Origin: Kordiimonas marina
Lineage (GTDB): Bacteria > Pseudomonadota > Alphaproteobacteria > Sphingomonadales > Kordiimonadaceae
Length of the DNA: 64,000 nt
Assembly: GCF_023006325.1 (NCBI RefSeq)
Contig: NZ_JAINDF010000003.1
Location: 248,001-312,000, forward strand
Direction: 5' to 3'
The notes below the pieces were generated by a model. That model was given only the letters and a program-made list of their open reading frames with translations. It was not told the DNA's origin and ran no database searches. Below are positions 44,060-52,390 of the stretch, piece by piece; the first letter of the stretch is position 1; each line of letters begins with the position of its first letter. Made by a program: the position numbers and the translations under genes.

Positions 44060-44963
44060 CCTGCCAGAACCAACCGTCATTGCTGTCCCTGCCTTTGTGC
44101 TCCTGTGCCTGGCTGAAATGCTCTACGGCTGGAAAACAGGCCGGGCGCATTTTGAAGGCAAGGACACGTTCACCTCGCTGATCATGGGGCTTGGCAGCAC
44201 GGTATCCGGCGCGCTCACCGCTTCCATCGCCGCCGTGGGAGCCTACTGGATATGGGACCACCTGAGGCTCTTTGACCTTGGTCAGGCGCCATGGGTGTTC
44301 GTGCTCGCCTTCGTCCTCGACGATTTCGCCTATTACTGGATCCACCGCTACGGTCACCGGATGCGCTGGATGTGGGCCGCCCATGTCATCCACCATTCCA
44401 GCCAGCATTATAACCTGTCGACCGCCCTGAGACAGACCTGGACCGGCCAGTTCACGCCCGGCGCGCTGTTCAAGATCCCGCTCATCATCCTCGGGGTCCA
44501 CCCTGCGATCATCCTGTTTGTCGCGGGCATCAACCTGATTTACCAGTTCTGGGTTCATACCGAGGCAATCAAGCGGATGCCGCGCTGGTTCGAAGCCGTG
44601 ATGAACACGCCGAGCCACCACCGCGTCCATCACGCCAATAACCCGAAATATCTCGATTCCAACTATGCCGGGGTCTTCATCATCTGGGACAAGATGTTCG
44701 GCACCTTCGTGCCCGAAGACGATGCCGAGCCCGTACGCTACGGTCTCGTGCGCGACCTGGGCACCTTCAACCCTCTCCGGGTCGCCTTCCATGAATGGTG
44801 GGGCATCATCAAGGACGTCTGGAGCGCGAAGACCCTCCATGACAAGTTCATGTTCCTCGTCGCCCCGCCGGGCTGGACGCCAGACGGCAGCCGCAAGACC
44901 AGCGACATGATCAAGGAAGAATGGCAAGCACGGCTTAGCGCCGAGAGACAAGCCGCCGAATAA
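44049..44963 (+). CDS. Sterol desaturase/fatty acid hydroxylase superfamily protein
   Basis: Integral membrane di-iron oxygenase, 304 residues with about four membrane segments. The eight-histidine signature is present as HRYGH, HVIHHSSQHYN and HHRVHHANN near the middle, followed by YAGVFIIWDKMFGTF, typical of this superfamily. Substrate (sterol-like, carotenoid or lipid) cannot be told. Coupled to the upstream 141-residue protein gene by an 11-bp overlap. A terminator follows. Confidence 0.87.
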   Translation: MPLNLPEPTVIAVPAFVLLCLAEMLYGWKTGRAHFEGKDTFTSLIMGLGSTVSGALTASIAAVGAYWIWDHLRLFDLGQAPWVFVLAFVLDDFAYYWIHRYGHRMRWMWAAHVIHHSSQHYNLSTALRQTWTGQFTPGALFKIPLIILGVHPAIILFVAGINLIYQFWVHTEAIKRMPRWFEAVMNTPSHHRVHHANNPKYLDSNYAGVFIIWDKMFGTFVPEDDAEPVRYGLVRDLGTFNPLRVAFHEWWGIIKDVWSAKTLHDKFMFLVAPPGWTPDGSRKTSDMIKEEWQARLSAERQAAE

Positions 44964-44973
44964 AAGACATAGG

Positions 44974-45000
44974 GGCCGCCAAATTGGCGGCCTTTGCTTT
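44974..45000 (+). terminator. Terminator after desaturase gene
   Basis: GGCCGCC-AAATT-GGCGGCC (7-bp perfect stem, can zip to 8) followed by TTTGCTTTTT. Confidence 0.75.
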
Positions 45001-45013
45001 TTGGGCTTAAGGC

Positions 45014-45190
45014 CTAGAGGTCTTTCTTGGCGTTTTTCCGGCTGACGATAAAGTCAATGAGCGCACCGATGAGCGCAGCGATGATGCCACCTGCCAGCGC
45101 TTCAAACGTTGCGACATAGGGCAGCCAATTGCCAATGATGGCGCCGGCGACCATGCCGATAAACAGGTAGAAACCAATACGCGTCGTCAT
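45014..45190 (-). CDS. 58-residue glycine-zipper membrane protein
   Basis: Reads MTTRIGFYLFIGMVAGAIIG then NWLPYVATFEALAGGIIAAL and IGALIDFIVSRKNAKKDL, then TAG. Two membrane helices with G-x3-G/A patterns (GMVAGAIIG, AGGIIAALIGALI) and a basic end. ATG 45190 has AGGAG 9 bases upstream. It resembles small glycine-zipper membrane proteins; function unknown. Convergent with the desaturase gene across the terminator. Confidence 0.7.
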   Translation of the reverse strand: MTTRIGFYLFIGMVAGAIIGNWLPYVATFEALAGGIIAALIGALIDFIVSRKNAKKDL

Positions 45191-45245
45191 GGGCTCTCGC
45201 TCCTAAAAAACTGCATTCCGCGCCTTATACGGACTGCGGCCTATC

Positions 45246-45260
45246 GCCGTCAATAACGGC
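45246..45260. repeat. GCCGT-CAATA-ACGGC inverted repeat
   Basis: 5-bp perfect inverted repeat in the intergenic between the 58-residue gene and the thiolase gene, 3 bp before the larger palindrome. Confidence 0.35.
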
Positions 45261-45262
45261 AA

Positions 45263-45286
45263 TTTATTTTGCACTTGCGAAATAAA
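45263..45286 (+). promoter_or_regulatory. 24-bp palindrome upstream of thiolase
   Basis: TTTATTTTGC and GCGAAATAAA flank ACTT (9 of 10 arm positions pair). It contains TTGC and GCGA half-sites, reminiscent of TTGC/GCAA sites of PhaR-type regulators in alphaproteobacteria. It lies 119 bp before the thiolase start. Operator assignment is inference. Confidence 0.45.
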
Positions 45287-45404
45287 CCGGTTTTAGCGAC
45301 ATTGGCGGCGATTATTTTCGGCCCGGCATGACCCGCCAGGCCCAACCCTCAGAGGCGCAGCCCCAAGCGTCTCAATGAACATTATACTTAAAGGAGACCG
45401 TCAG

Positions 45405-46586
45405 ATGTCCCACGATCCTATCGTCATTGTTGGCATGGCCCGTACGCCCATGGGTGGCCTGCTTGGTGATCTTTCGAGCGTCCCGGCGTCCGAACTCGGC
45501 GCCACCGCGATCAAGGGCGCGCTGGCAAGCGCAGGCATGGACAATGACGGCATCGACGAAACGATCATGGGCTGCGTGCTGCCCGCGGGCCAGGGCCAGG
45601 CCCCTGCCCGCCAGGCCAGCATCAAGGCCGGTCTGCCGGACAGCGTCGGCGCCGTGACGGTCAACAAGATGTGTGGCTCCGGCATGATGGCAATGATGCA
45701 GGCCCATGACAGCCTGCGCGCAGGATCCGCAACCGCCGTGGTTGCCGGTGGCATGGAAAGCATGTCGCTTGCCCCGCACATCCTGCCGAACAGCCGCACC
45801 GGCGTGAAATACGGCCCGATGCAGATGCTCGACCATATGGCGCTCGATGGCCTCACCGACGCCTATGGCGGTGAGCCGATGGGCGTCTATGCCGAGCTGT
45901 GCGCTGAAACCTACCAGTTCAGCCGTGAAGCCCAGGATGCCTATGCCATTGAATCGCTGAAGCGCGCCCAGCGCGCCATCGAGGACGGCAGCTTCGAAGG
46001 CGAAGTGGTACCGGTTACCATCTCGTCCCGCCGCGGAGACACCACGGTTGCCGTCGACGAGCAGCCCGGCAAGGCCCGCCTCGACAAAATCCCCGGCCTC
46101 CGCCCTGCCTTCAAGAAGGACGGCACGGTCACGGCCGCGAACGCCAGCTCGATCTCGGACGGCGCTGCCGCGGTGGTCATGATGACCGAAAGCGAAGCCG
46201 AAAAGCGCGGCCTGAAGCCGCTTGCCTACATCCGCGGCCAGGCGGTTCACGCCCAGGCGCCGGAATGGTTCACCACCGCGCCGGTGAAAGCGATCCAGAA
46301 GGCCCTCGATAAGGCTGGCTGGAACACGGCGGACGTCGACCTTTATGAGGTCAACGAAGCGTTTGCCGTTGTCGCCATGGCCGCCATTCAGGAACTGGGC
46401 CTCGACGCTGACAAGGTGAACGTGAACGGCGGTGCCTGCGCCCTCGGCCATCCGATCGGCGCGTCCGGCACCCGTATCTGTGTGACGCTAATCAACGCGC
46501 TCCAGAAACGCGGTCTCAAAAAGGGTGTTGCCAGCCTCTGCATCGGCGGCGGTGAAGCCACCGCGCTCGCCATCGAGCTCGCCTGA
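45405..46586 (+). CDS. Acetyl-CoA acetyltransferase (thiolase)
   Basis: Condenses or cleaves acyl-CoA; 393 residues from ATG 45405, selected because AGGAG lies 9 bases upstream (the ATG at 45375 gives a 10-residue longer protein). Catalytic residues: C90 in NKMCGSGMMAM, the histidine in ALGHPIGASGTR and the second cysteine in LCIGGGEA. It sits just upstream of an acyl-CoA dehydrogenase gene, suggesting beta-oxidation, branched-chain catabolism or PHB-type acetoacetyl-CoA synthesis. The substrate cannot be fixed from sequence alone. Confidence 0.93.
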   Translation: MSHDPIVIVGMARTPMGGLLGDLSSVPASELGATAIKGALASAGMDNDGIDETIMGCVLPAGQGQAPARQASIKAGLPDSVGAVTVNKMCGSGMMAMMQAHDSLRAGSATAVVAGGMESMSLAPHILPNSRTGVKYGPMQMLDHMALDGLTDAYGGEPMGVYAELCAETYQFSREAQDAYAIESLKRAQRAIEDGSFEGEVVPVTISSRRGDTTVAVDEQPGKARLDKIPGLRPAFKKDGTVTAANASSISDGAAAVVMMTESEAEKRGLKPLAYIRGQAVHAQAPEWFTTAPVKAIQKALDKAGWNTADVDLYEVNEAFAVVAMAAIQELGLDADKVNVNGGACALGHPIGASGTRICVTLINALQKRGLKKGVASLCIGGGEATALAIELA

Positions 46587-46597
46587 GGCATAAGGCA

Positions 46598-47731
46598 ATG
46601 ATCCTCAGCGAAGAGCAGCGCATGGTGCGGGATATGGCCCGCGCCTTCGCATCCGACCGCATTGCCCCGAACGCCCGTGACTGGGAAAAAGCCGGTGAAA
46701 TCCCGGCTGAGTTCCTGCGTGAAATGGGTGAGCTCGGCCTTCTCGGCATGACCGTGCCCGAGGAATGGGGTGGTGCAGAAACCGATTATGTCTCCTACGC
46801 GCTCGCGCTGATGGAAATCGCAGCCGGTGATGGCGGGCTGTCGACGCTGATGAGCGTCAACAACGCGCCGGTGTGCGCCGCAGTCCTCGCCAACGGCACG
46901 GATGAGCAGAAGGAGCGTTTCCTGAAGCCGCTCGCGCGCGGCGAGATGATCGGCGCCTTCTGCCTCACCGAACCGCAGGCGGGCTCCGATGCCTCGATGC
47001 TGCGCACCAAGGCCGAACGCACCAACAGCGGCTGGAAACTGAACGGCAGCAAGCAGTTCATCACTTCCGGCAAAATCGGCGGCGCGGCGATTGTGTTCGC
47101 CGTTACCGACCCGTCCGCAGGCAAGCGCGGCATTTCCGCCTTCCTGGTGCCGACAGACACCCCCGGCTACCGCGTGGCGGGGCTGGAGCACAAGCTGGGC
47201 CAGAAATCATCCGACACCTGCCAGATCGCCTTCGAGGACATGGAAGTCCCGGCCGATTGCCTGCTGGGCGCGGAAGGCGCCGGCTATAAGGTCGCGCTGT
47301 CGAACCTGGAGACCGGCCGGATCGGCATTGCCGCCCAGTCGGTCGGCATGGCGCGCGCGGCTTATGAGTATGCGCTTGCATATGCCCAGGAACGCGAAGC
47401 CTTCGGCAAGCCGATCATTGAGCACCAGGCTGTCGGTTTCCGCCTCGCTGACATGGCAACCAGCGTCCAGGCCGCGGAACTGATGGTCCTCAACGCCGCC
47501 GCCAAAAAGGATGCGGTCGAGCCCTGCCTCAAGGAAGCCTGCATGGCCAAGCTGTTCGCGAGCGAGGTGGCGGAGAAGGTCTGCTCAGGGGCGATCCAGA
47601 CGCTGGGCGGGTACGGTTACCTGAGCGAATATCCGGTTGAGAAAATCTACCGCGACGTCCGCGTCTGCCAGATTTACGAAGGCACCTCCGACATCCAGCG
47701 CATCGTCATCACGCGTGAGATCAACCGCTAG
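46598..47731 (+). CDS. Acyl-CoA dehydrogenase
   Basis: FAD-dependent alpha,beta-dehydrogenation of acyl-CoA. 377 residues, standard. FCLTEPQAGSDAS (FAD site), NGSKQFITSG, SDTCQIAFEDMEVP, GRIGIAAQSVGMARAAYEYA, ERxAFGKPI-type EREAFGKPIIEHQ, and the C-terminal catalytic glutamate region QIYEGTSDIQR. It follows the thiolase gene by 11 bp. Its last 11 bp overlap the convergent patatin gene. A short/medium-chain or branched-chain substrate is likely. Confidence 0.94.
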   Translation: MILSEEQRMVRDMARAFASDRIAPNARDWEKAGEIPAEFLREMGELGLLGMTVPEEWGGAETDYVSYALALMEIAAGDGGLSTLMSVNNAPVCAAVLANGTDEQKERFLKPLARGEMIGAFCLTEPQAGSDASMLRTKAERTNSGWKLNGSKQFITSGKIGGAAIVFAVTDPSAGKRGISAFLVPTDTPGYRVAGLEHKLGQKSSDTCQIAFEDMEVPADCLLGAEGAGYKVALSNLETGRIGIAAQSVGMARAAYEYALAYAQEREAFGKPIIEHQAVGFRLADMATSVQAAELMVLNAAAKKDAVEPCLKEACMAKLFASEVAEKVCSGAIQTLGGYGYLSEYPVEKIYRDVRVCQIYEGTSDIQRIVITREINR

Positions 47732-48551
47732 CGCGCACGCCTTCATCAAGGCCGGACAATATTAAGGGCAGCGCATCCAGCCCTGCCTTTTTTCCATGCT
47801 CAATCAGCTCATGCGCCTTGGTGAAATCCGCCATGTCGATATGGCCGATGAGCGGCGTGATGGTTATATCCGGGCGGTCTGCCTCCAGCCGCGCGCGGCT
47901 GAGCGCTTGTAGGGCGAGCGACCAACCGGCGCGCGCCATGCGGATCGAACCGATCTGGCCCCGCCCACCCGCAGGGTCGAATCCCATGCGCCGCGCCCTG
48001 CCCTCATAATCGCCCTGAAGGTCGACCGCGATGATGAAATCCGCGCCGAGGTCACGCACAGCCGCCACGGGGACGGGGTCGACGACCCCGCCGTCGGTGA
48101 GGAGTAGCCGGCCGGTCCTGACCGGCGGCAACATGCCCGGCACGGCTGATGAGGCACGGACGGCCGTCACGACGTCACCTTCGTCGAGCACGATGCGTGC
48201 ACCGGAATAGATATCAGCGGCAACAGCAGCAAAGGGCTTAGGCAGTTGTTCGATGGTCCGGGCTCCAAAATGCTCCCGCAGTCGGCGTTCGATCTTGCCG
48301 CCGCCGATCAGCCCGCCCTTGCCGATGCCAAGCTCGCCAAGGGCCAGCATGTCCTTGAGCTTGATCTCCCGTGCGATATCTTCCAGTTCATCAAGAAGGT
48401 CGGCCGCCACACAGGCCCCGACGATGGACCCGATAGAGGTGCCCGCGACCATATCGACCTCGATGCCCTCGGCCTCCAGCACGCGCACAACGCCGATATG
48501 CGCCCAACCAAGCCCCGCACCGCCGCCAAGCGCCAATCCGATCCGTGTCAT
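47721..48551 (-). CDS. Patatin-like phospholipase family protein
   Basis: Serine lipid hydrolase with a Ser-Asp dyad: the oxyanion loop ALGGGAGLGWAHIG, S39 in GTSIG and D154 in LLTDGGVVDPVPV. 276 residues, without a signal peptide, resembling the RssA/NTE-type group. Substrate unknown; the neighbouring acyl-CoA genes are compatible with lipid turnover. The 3' end overlaps the acyl-CoA dehydrogenase gene by 11 bp on the other strand. Confidence 0.88.
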   Translation of the reverse strand: MTRIGLALGGGAGLGWAHIGVVRVLEAEGIEVDMVAGTSIGSIVGACVAADLLDELEDIAREIKLKDMLALGELGIGKGGLIGGGKIERRLREHFGARTIEQLPKPFAAVAADIYSGARIVLDEGDVVTAVRASSAVPGMLPPVRTGRLLLTDGGVVDPVPVAAVRDLGADFIIAVDLQGDYEGRARRMGFDPAGGRGQIGSIRMARAGWSLALQALSRARLEADRPDITITPLIGHIDMADFTKAHELIEHGKKAGLDALPLILSGLDEGVRASG

Positions 48552-48633
48552 GAAAACTGCCTCCGCTGTTTTGTTATATCAGCCTGATATGGGCACAGCT
48601 CTGCCACGGCACAAGGTCTCACCCACGCGCCAT

Positions 48634-48669
48634 AGAAGAAAGCCCCTGCCCTCCAGAGAGAGCAGAGGC
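48634..48669 (-). terminator. Terminator after esterase gene (minus)
   Basis: On the minus strand GCCTCTGC and GCAGGGGC pair over 8 positions (one G-U) and are followed by TTTCTTC. It lies 30 bp beyond the esterase stop. Confidence 0.6.
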
Positions 48670-48697
48670 TTGTTAGAAGAGACTTCTATAGAAAGGA

Positions 48698-49867
48698 TCA
48701 GTCCACAGTGCCGCCAAGGTCGGTCACCTTCTTGCGGTATGTGTCCAACTCGCCGTATCCGGTCTCGACCGCAAGCTTGTAAGCCCGCTGATATTCAGCC
48801 AGTGCCTCCTGCTTTCGTCCGGCTTTCTCATAGGCGGCGGCGAGCCAGGCATTGTTGCGGGGATAGCGGTTGGCGGCATAGGCCTCGGCATTGCGCTTGA
48901 AAACCGCAATCGCGCCGTCAAAGTCGCCCTTTTCCATCAACTGGTAGCCAAGCGGCACATAGATTTCCTGCGCCTGCCGCGCGGCCGGGCCATATTTGGC
49001 CATGATCATCCGTTCGTGCGCCAAGAAGGCCTTGGTGGTGAAATGCTCGATGATGTTATCGGGCAGCCGCATGTCGGCAAAGATGAATTTCACGCCGTGA
49101 TAAAAGGTCCTGAGGGGCGCCGACATATGGCCTTCGCCGTCGAACTCCTTATAGCCCCAGCGCACGCCCTCAGGCCCATCAACCTTCAGAACATCAACAA
49201 AATGCTTCAGCTCTTGGCGCATGCCATAGCCGTCATCGGCCCCAATGCCGAAGTAAAGGGATGTTTTGAGGTCCGGATGTGTCTTGAAGAAAGGCACAGC
49301 CGCCTTGGTCATTTCTTCATGGTTCCACCAGAGGGCCGGCGACATGATGATCTCGCCATCGAACAGATCAGGCGCGTTCAGGAGCGTATAGGTGGCGAAC
49401 AGCCCACCAAGGGAATGCCCGGCCAGCAGGCGGTAGCCATTGGTGCGGTATGTCTTCTCCACGAAAGGGATCACTTCATCCCTGAGGTGCGCCAAAAGCT
49501 TGGCGCCGCCACCGCTTTGCGCATTGCCCTCCTGAACGGACGGCGTCATATCCAGATTGCGGTTCACGCTCTTGAGGCCAACCAGGATGACCGGCGGCAT
49601 GTCGCCTGAGCGCACCAGAACATCCCGCGCGCCTGCAGCTTGATAAATATTCTGCATGCCATCCAGCAGATAGATGACCGGATAGGCCCCACCCGACGTT
49701 TCATAGCCTTCCGGCACGGAAACAAGAATTGTGCGCTCATCCCCAAGCGTAGACGACTGGATATGATATTCGGTGGCAAGCACCAGCGGACCGGCCTTCT
49801 CGACCGGTACGGCGTGTACACTCGCGCCCGCAAAAAATAGAAAAAAGGTACAGATAAGCTTATGCAT
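48698..49867 (-). CDS. Exported esterase of the alpha/beta-hydrolase fold with TPR tail
   Basis: 389 residues. Signal peptide (LICTFFLFFAGASVHA). Residues 25-285 are an esterase D/Fes-type fold (DERTILVSVPEGYE, YPVIYLLDG) with nucleophile S152 in AGHSLGGLFATY; the late EGHMSAP supplies the histidine. Residues 300-389 form TPR-like repeats (DFDGAIAVFKRNAEAYAANRYP, AYEKAGRKQEALAEYQRAYK). Such TPR-tailed esterases act on siderophore esters or other small esters; the specificity here is unknown. A perfect AGTTGA/TCAACT palindrome lies upstream. Confidence 0.85.
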   Translation of the reverse strand: MHKLICTFFLFFAGASVHAVPVEKAGPLVLATEYHIQSSTLGDERTILVSVPEGYETSGGAYPVIYLLDGMQNIYQAAGARDVLVRSGDMPPVILVGLKSVNRNLDMTPSVQEGNAQSGGGAKLLAHLRDEVIPFVEKTYRTNGYRLLAGHSLGGLFATYTLLNAPDLFDGEIIMSPALWWNHEEMTKAAVPFFKTHPDLKTSLYFGIGADDGYGMRQELKHFVDVLKVDGPEGVRWGYKEFDGEGHMSAPLRTFYHGVKFIFADMRLPDNIIEHFTTKAFLAHERMIMAKYGPAARQAQEIYVPLGYQLMEKGDFDGAIAVFKRNAEAYAANRYPRNNAWLAAAYEKAGRKQEALAEYQRAYKLAVETGYGELDTYRKKVTDLGGTVD

Positions 49868-49956
49868 AGCTTTGGTATCCTCGCTGACTGTCGTTGTATT
49901 TTTTATCGGTCTCCTTTACCGGAGCCGTTTTTTAGTTCGCCCTATATGCCAACTAA

Positions 49957-49973
49957 AGTTGACCATTTCAACT
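49957..49973. repeat. AGTTGA/TCAACT palindrome upstream of esterase
   Basis: Perfect 6-bp arms with a CCATT spacer, 90 bp upstream of the esterase start. Typical size for a TetR/GntR-type operator; the regulator is unknown. Confidence 0.4.
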
Positions 49974-50019
49974 CAAAGCACGCAGCAGGCTGCTATCCCC
50001 CGATCCATCGGCCCCTGAA

Positions 50020-50050
50020 TCAGAAAGGCCGGAGCCCTGAGGCACCGGCC
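50020..50050 (-). terminator. Hairpin after SIMPL gene
   Basis: GGCCGG-a-GCC-CTGA-GGC-a-CCGGCC, 9 paired bases with mismatched A-A. On the minus strand only TTTCT follows, so termination may be weak. Confidence 0.5.
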
Positions 50051-50085
50051 ATAATCGCGATTCTATAGACGGCAGGTCCTACGGT

Positions 50086-50829
50086 CTAATCGCCCTCGAC
50101 CGTCGAAAGCATGGCGCGACCGCCTAAGGTGAGGCTGATATTCTCCTCAACCGGTTCTGCGACAGGGGCGACAACGCCGCCGCTGCTACGGGGAGCCGCA
50201 AAGGCATTCAATTGGGTTTCACGCCAAACAGGGCCGCCCCCTGCTCCATTCAGGGAAACCTGATCAAAGCGCAAAACTTTCACGCCAAAGGAATCCGCGA
50301 GCAACTTTGCCTTATGGCGCAGTTTCTCGGCGGCCGACGGCATAAGGGCCTCTTGCGTCTGCTCCCTCAGGGCCGGGGATACCGAAAAGCCGATATGGTT
50401 CACGATAAGGCCATCATGCTGGAACGCACCCACCAACTGCTTCAACGCCTTGAAATCATGGCTTTCCATGGACAGGGACTGATTGCCGACCCACTTGCCC
50501 GTCACGATATCGGCCGCGCCGGGTTCGCGCGCAGGGCGGCGGTTCTCCTCATACCAGACGCGGTAACCCGTGAGGCGCGCCTTGATCGCAGGGTTGGCCG
50601 AGGCTTTCGCCCACACGTCCTGCATGGCGCGGTTGATGGTTTCCTGCACCTCAGCCGCCGTTTTGCCTTCGGCACGGTAATAAAGCGCGGCATCGAGCGT
50701 GTCCTGCATCACCGGCTTGCTGACGGATACGGTGAGGTCGAGCGTGGTGCCATGCGCCTCCTTGGCCAAGGCGGACGGCGTGGCGCAGGCGAAAAACAAC
50801 AGAGCGGCCCAAAGGGATACGGTTTTCAT
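50086..50829 (-). CDS. SIMPL (DUF541) domain exported protein
   Basis: 247 residues with a signal peptide ending near ALAK and the SIMPL-type pattern: TLDLTVSVSKPV at the start, ENNRRPARE-like YEENRRPAR, the middle GKWVGNQSLSMES and the end NISLTLGGRAMLS. SIMPL proteins are periplasmic and poorly characterised (the E. coli relative YggE affects oxidative stress). Family role is known only vaguely; no functional partner is evident. Convergent to nothing; ssb lies upstream on the same strand. Confidence 0.82.
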   Translation of the reverse strand: MKTVSLWAALLFFACATPSALAKEAHGTTLDLTVSVSKPVMQDTLDAALYYRAEGKTAAEVQETINRAMQDVWAKASANPAIKARLTGYRVWYEENRRPAREPGAADIVTGKWVGNQSLSMESHDFKALKQLVGAFQHDGLIVNHIGFSVSPALREQTQEALMPSAAEKLRHKAKLLADSFGVKVLRFDQVSLNGAGGGPVWRETQLNAFAAPRSSGGVVAPVAEPVEENISLTLGGRAMLSTVEGD

Positions 50830-50879
50830 TCTGTCCTCCTCATAGGTGTCGTGCAGATCAGGCTAGCGCCCCTCTCTGG

Positions 50880-50913
50880 CAAAAAAAAGGCGCAGAGGTT
50901 TCCCTCCGCGCCC
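50880..50913 (-). terminator. Intrinsic terminator after ssb
   Basis: On the minus strand GGCGCGGAGG-GAAA-CCTCTGCGCC pairs over 10 positions (one G-U), followed by eight Ts. Confidence 0.9.
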
Positions 50914-50938
50914 TTTGCTGTTCGGTTTTGATCCCGGC

Positions 50939-51442
50939 TTAGAACGGAATCTCATCATCGAGGTCCGCCGCACCCGCGCCCATGCCACCGACTGCGCCGC
51001 CTGCGGCAGCACCACCGCCGAAGCCGCCGCCCGAAGGCTGGCCATAATCGTTCTGGCCGCTGTCACCGAAGCTGCTGCCGGCATTGTCGCCACGACCGCC
51101 AAGCATGGTCAGCTCACCGCGGTAGCGCTGGAGAACGATTTCGGTGGTGTATTTTTCCTGACCCGACTGGTCGGTCCATTTCCGGGTCTGCAGCTGGCCT
51201 TCGACATAAACGGTCGAGCCCTTGCGCAGATATTGCTGCGCCACCTTGGCCAGATTTTCATTGAAGATGACCACACGGTGCCATTCGGTACGCTCCTTGC
51301 GCTCACCCGAGGCACGGTCACGCCAGGTTTCAGACGTGGCGATCGACAGGTTCACCACCGGCGAACCATCCTGCATGTTGCGGACTTCAGGGTCACGGCC
51401 CAGGTTGCCAACCAAAATTACTTTATTCACACTACCGGCCAT
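50939..51442 (-). CDS. ssb: Single-stranded DNA-binding protein
   Basis: Binds single-stranded DNA in replication, recombination and repair. 167 residues: OB fold 1-110 with [28 protein letters not shown] and [11 protein letters not shown], a glycine-rich linker with GG runs, and the conserved acidic tip DLDDEIPF that recruits partner proteins. A LexA box lies 123 bp upstream. Confidence 0.97.
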   Translation of the reverse strand: MAGSVNKVILVGNLGRDPEVRNMQDGSPVVNLSIATSETWRDRASGERKERTEWHRVVIFNENLAKVAQQYLRKGSTVYVEGQLQTRKWTDQSGQEKYTTEIVLQRYRGELTMLGGRGDNAGSSFGDSGQNDYGQPSGGGFGGGAAAGGAVGGMGAGAADLDDEIPF

Positions 51443-51772
51443 CGGAGCCCCCTTCTTGTTGATCTTGGCTTGTTGGTCATGGGCACCCCCAACTGGTGCC
51501 CGCGTTCAGGCGAACATAGCTACTCGGATCACCGCTGCCAAGCAGCCTTGTCAAAAAGTTTATGTTCCCTTTTTGTTCCATTTATCATAGACTGCACGCA
51601 ACCACAAGCGCACAGCCTGTCTAAGCTTTTGTTATGAGGCGATAATCGGCTCACCGCAGCCGGTCCTTCAACTGAGCGCACCCCGCTACCGGGTGGCATG
51701 ACAGTAGCGTTATGCTGGTTTTCGTTCCGAGTTTTGCTTTTTTCACGACCCACAGGAAAAGGAGCAATCCTC
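51443..51772. other. ssb / exported-protein divergent intergenic
   Basis: About 330 bp with no gene. It carries the ssb LexA box (51565-51579) and, on the minus strand, a TTGACA (51555-51550) just downstream of it. Most of the ssb-proximal half is unremarkable. Confidence 0.6.
51565..51579 (-). promoter_or_regulatory. LexA (SOS) box, ssb
   Basis: GTTCCCTTTTTGTTC matches the alphaproteobacterial direct-repeat LexA box GTTC-N7-GTTC exactly. It lies 123 bp upstream of the ssb start, next to a TTGACA -35-like element on the minus strand. Confidence 0.78.
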
Positions 51773-52318
51773 ATGCGTATATCCTACGCCCTCACCGCTG
51801 CCCTAGCAGCCAGTCTTGCCGTCACGGCGACGGCGACAGCCGCCCAGGACACAAAACCCAAAAAGACCGCCTGCCAGACCGACCCGCACTTCCGGGATTT
51901 CGATTTCTGGCTCGGCAAATGGGATGTCACCAGCCGGAAAAGCGGCAAAGCTGCCGGCACCAACGTCATCAAAGCCATCGAAGGCGGCTGTGCCGTCCTT
52001 GAAAACTGGCACGGCAAGCGTGGCAGCACCGGCAAAAGCGTGAATTATTATAATCCCATCACCAAGAAATGGCGGCAGGTCTGGGTTGCCGCAGGCGCTT
52101 ACAGCCTCGACATAGAAGGTGGCCTCAATGATCAGGGCTCCATGGTGATGAGCGGGACCATCTGGTATTACAAGAATGGCTCTAGCGCCCCCTTCCGCGG
52201 CACCTGGACGCCGGAGAAAGACGGCAGTGTCCGTCAGTTTTTCGAGCAATATGACGCCGACAAGAAACAGTGGAATCCCTGGTTCGACGGCATATACAAA
52301 AAGGCCGGCAAGGGATAA
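51773..52318 (+). CDS. Exported small protein of unknown function (calycin/lipocalin-like)
   Basis: 181 residues from ATG 51773 (AAAAGGAG 9 bases upstream; the frame is open upstream but not supported). Signal peptide (YALTAALAASLAVTATATAAQ). The mature part begins with ACQTDPHFRDFDFWLGKWDV, then alternating beta strands with GGCAVLENW, YYNPITKKWRQVWV and GGLNDQGSMVMSG, a layout like DUF1579-type or calycin barrels; FDFWLGxWDV is the recurring family signature. I do not assign a function. It lies between ssb and uvrA. Confidence 0.6.
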   Translation: MRISYALTAALAASLAVTATATAAQDTKPKKTACQTDPHFRDFDFWLGKWDVTSRKSGKAAGTNVIKAIEGGCAVLENWHGKRGSTGKSVNYYNPITKKWRQVWVAAGAYSLDIEGGLNDQGSMVMSGTIWYYKNGSSAPFRGTWTPEKDGSVRQFFEQYDADKKQWNPWFDGIYKKAGKG

Positions 52319-52390
52319 GAACGGCGGCATCCATGGGGCCGCCATTGCACGGCCCCTGCCCCGCCTTAGCCCCCAGCCAGACCTCGGGCC

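Noticed and set aside
45338-45388. 16-codon upstream frame ending at the thiolase ATG 45375
   Set aside because: Could be a leader peptide, but the better thiolase start is 45405 and the frame has no ribosome site or notable residues.
52324-52344. GGCGGC/GCCGCC hairpin between the converging exported-protein and GFA genes
   Set aside because: Only 6 bp with no T-run on either strand; GC-rich repeats of this size are common in the window.
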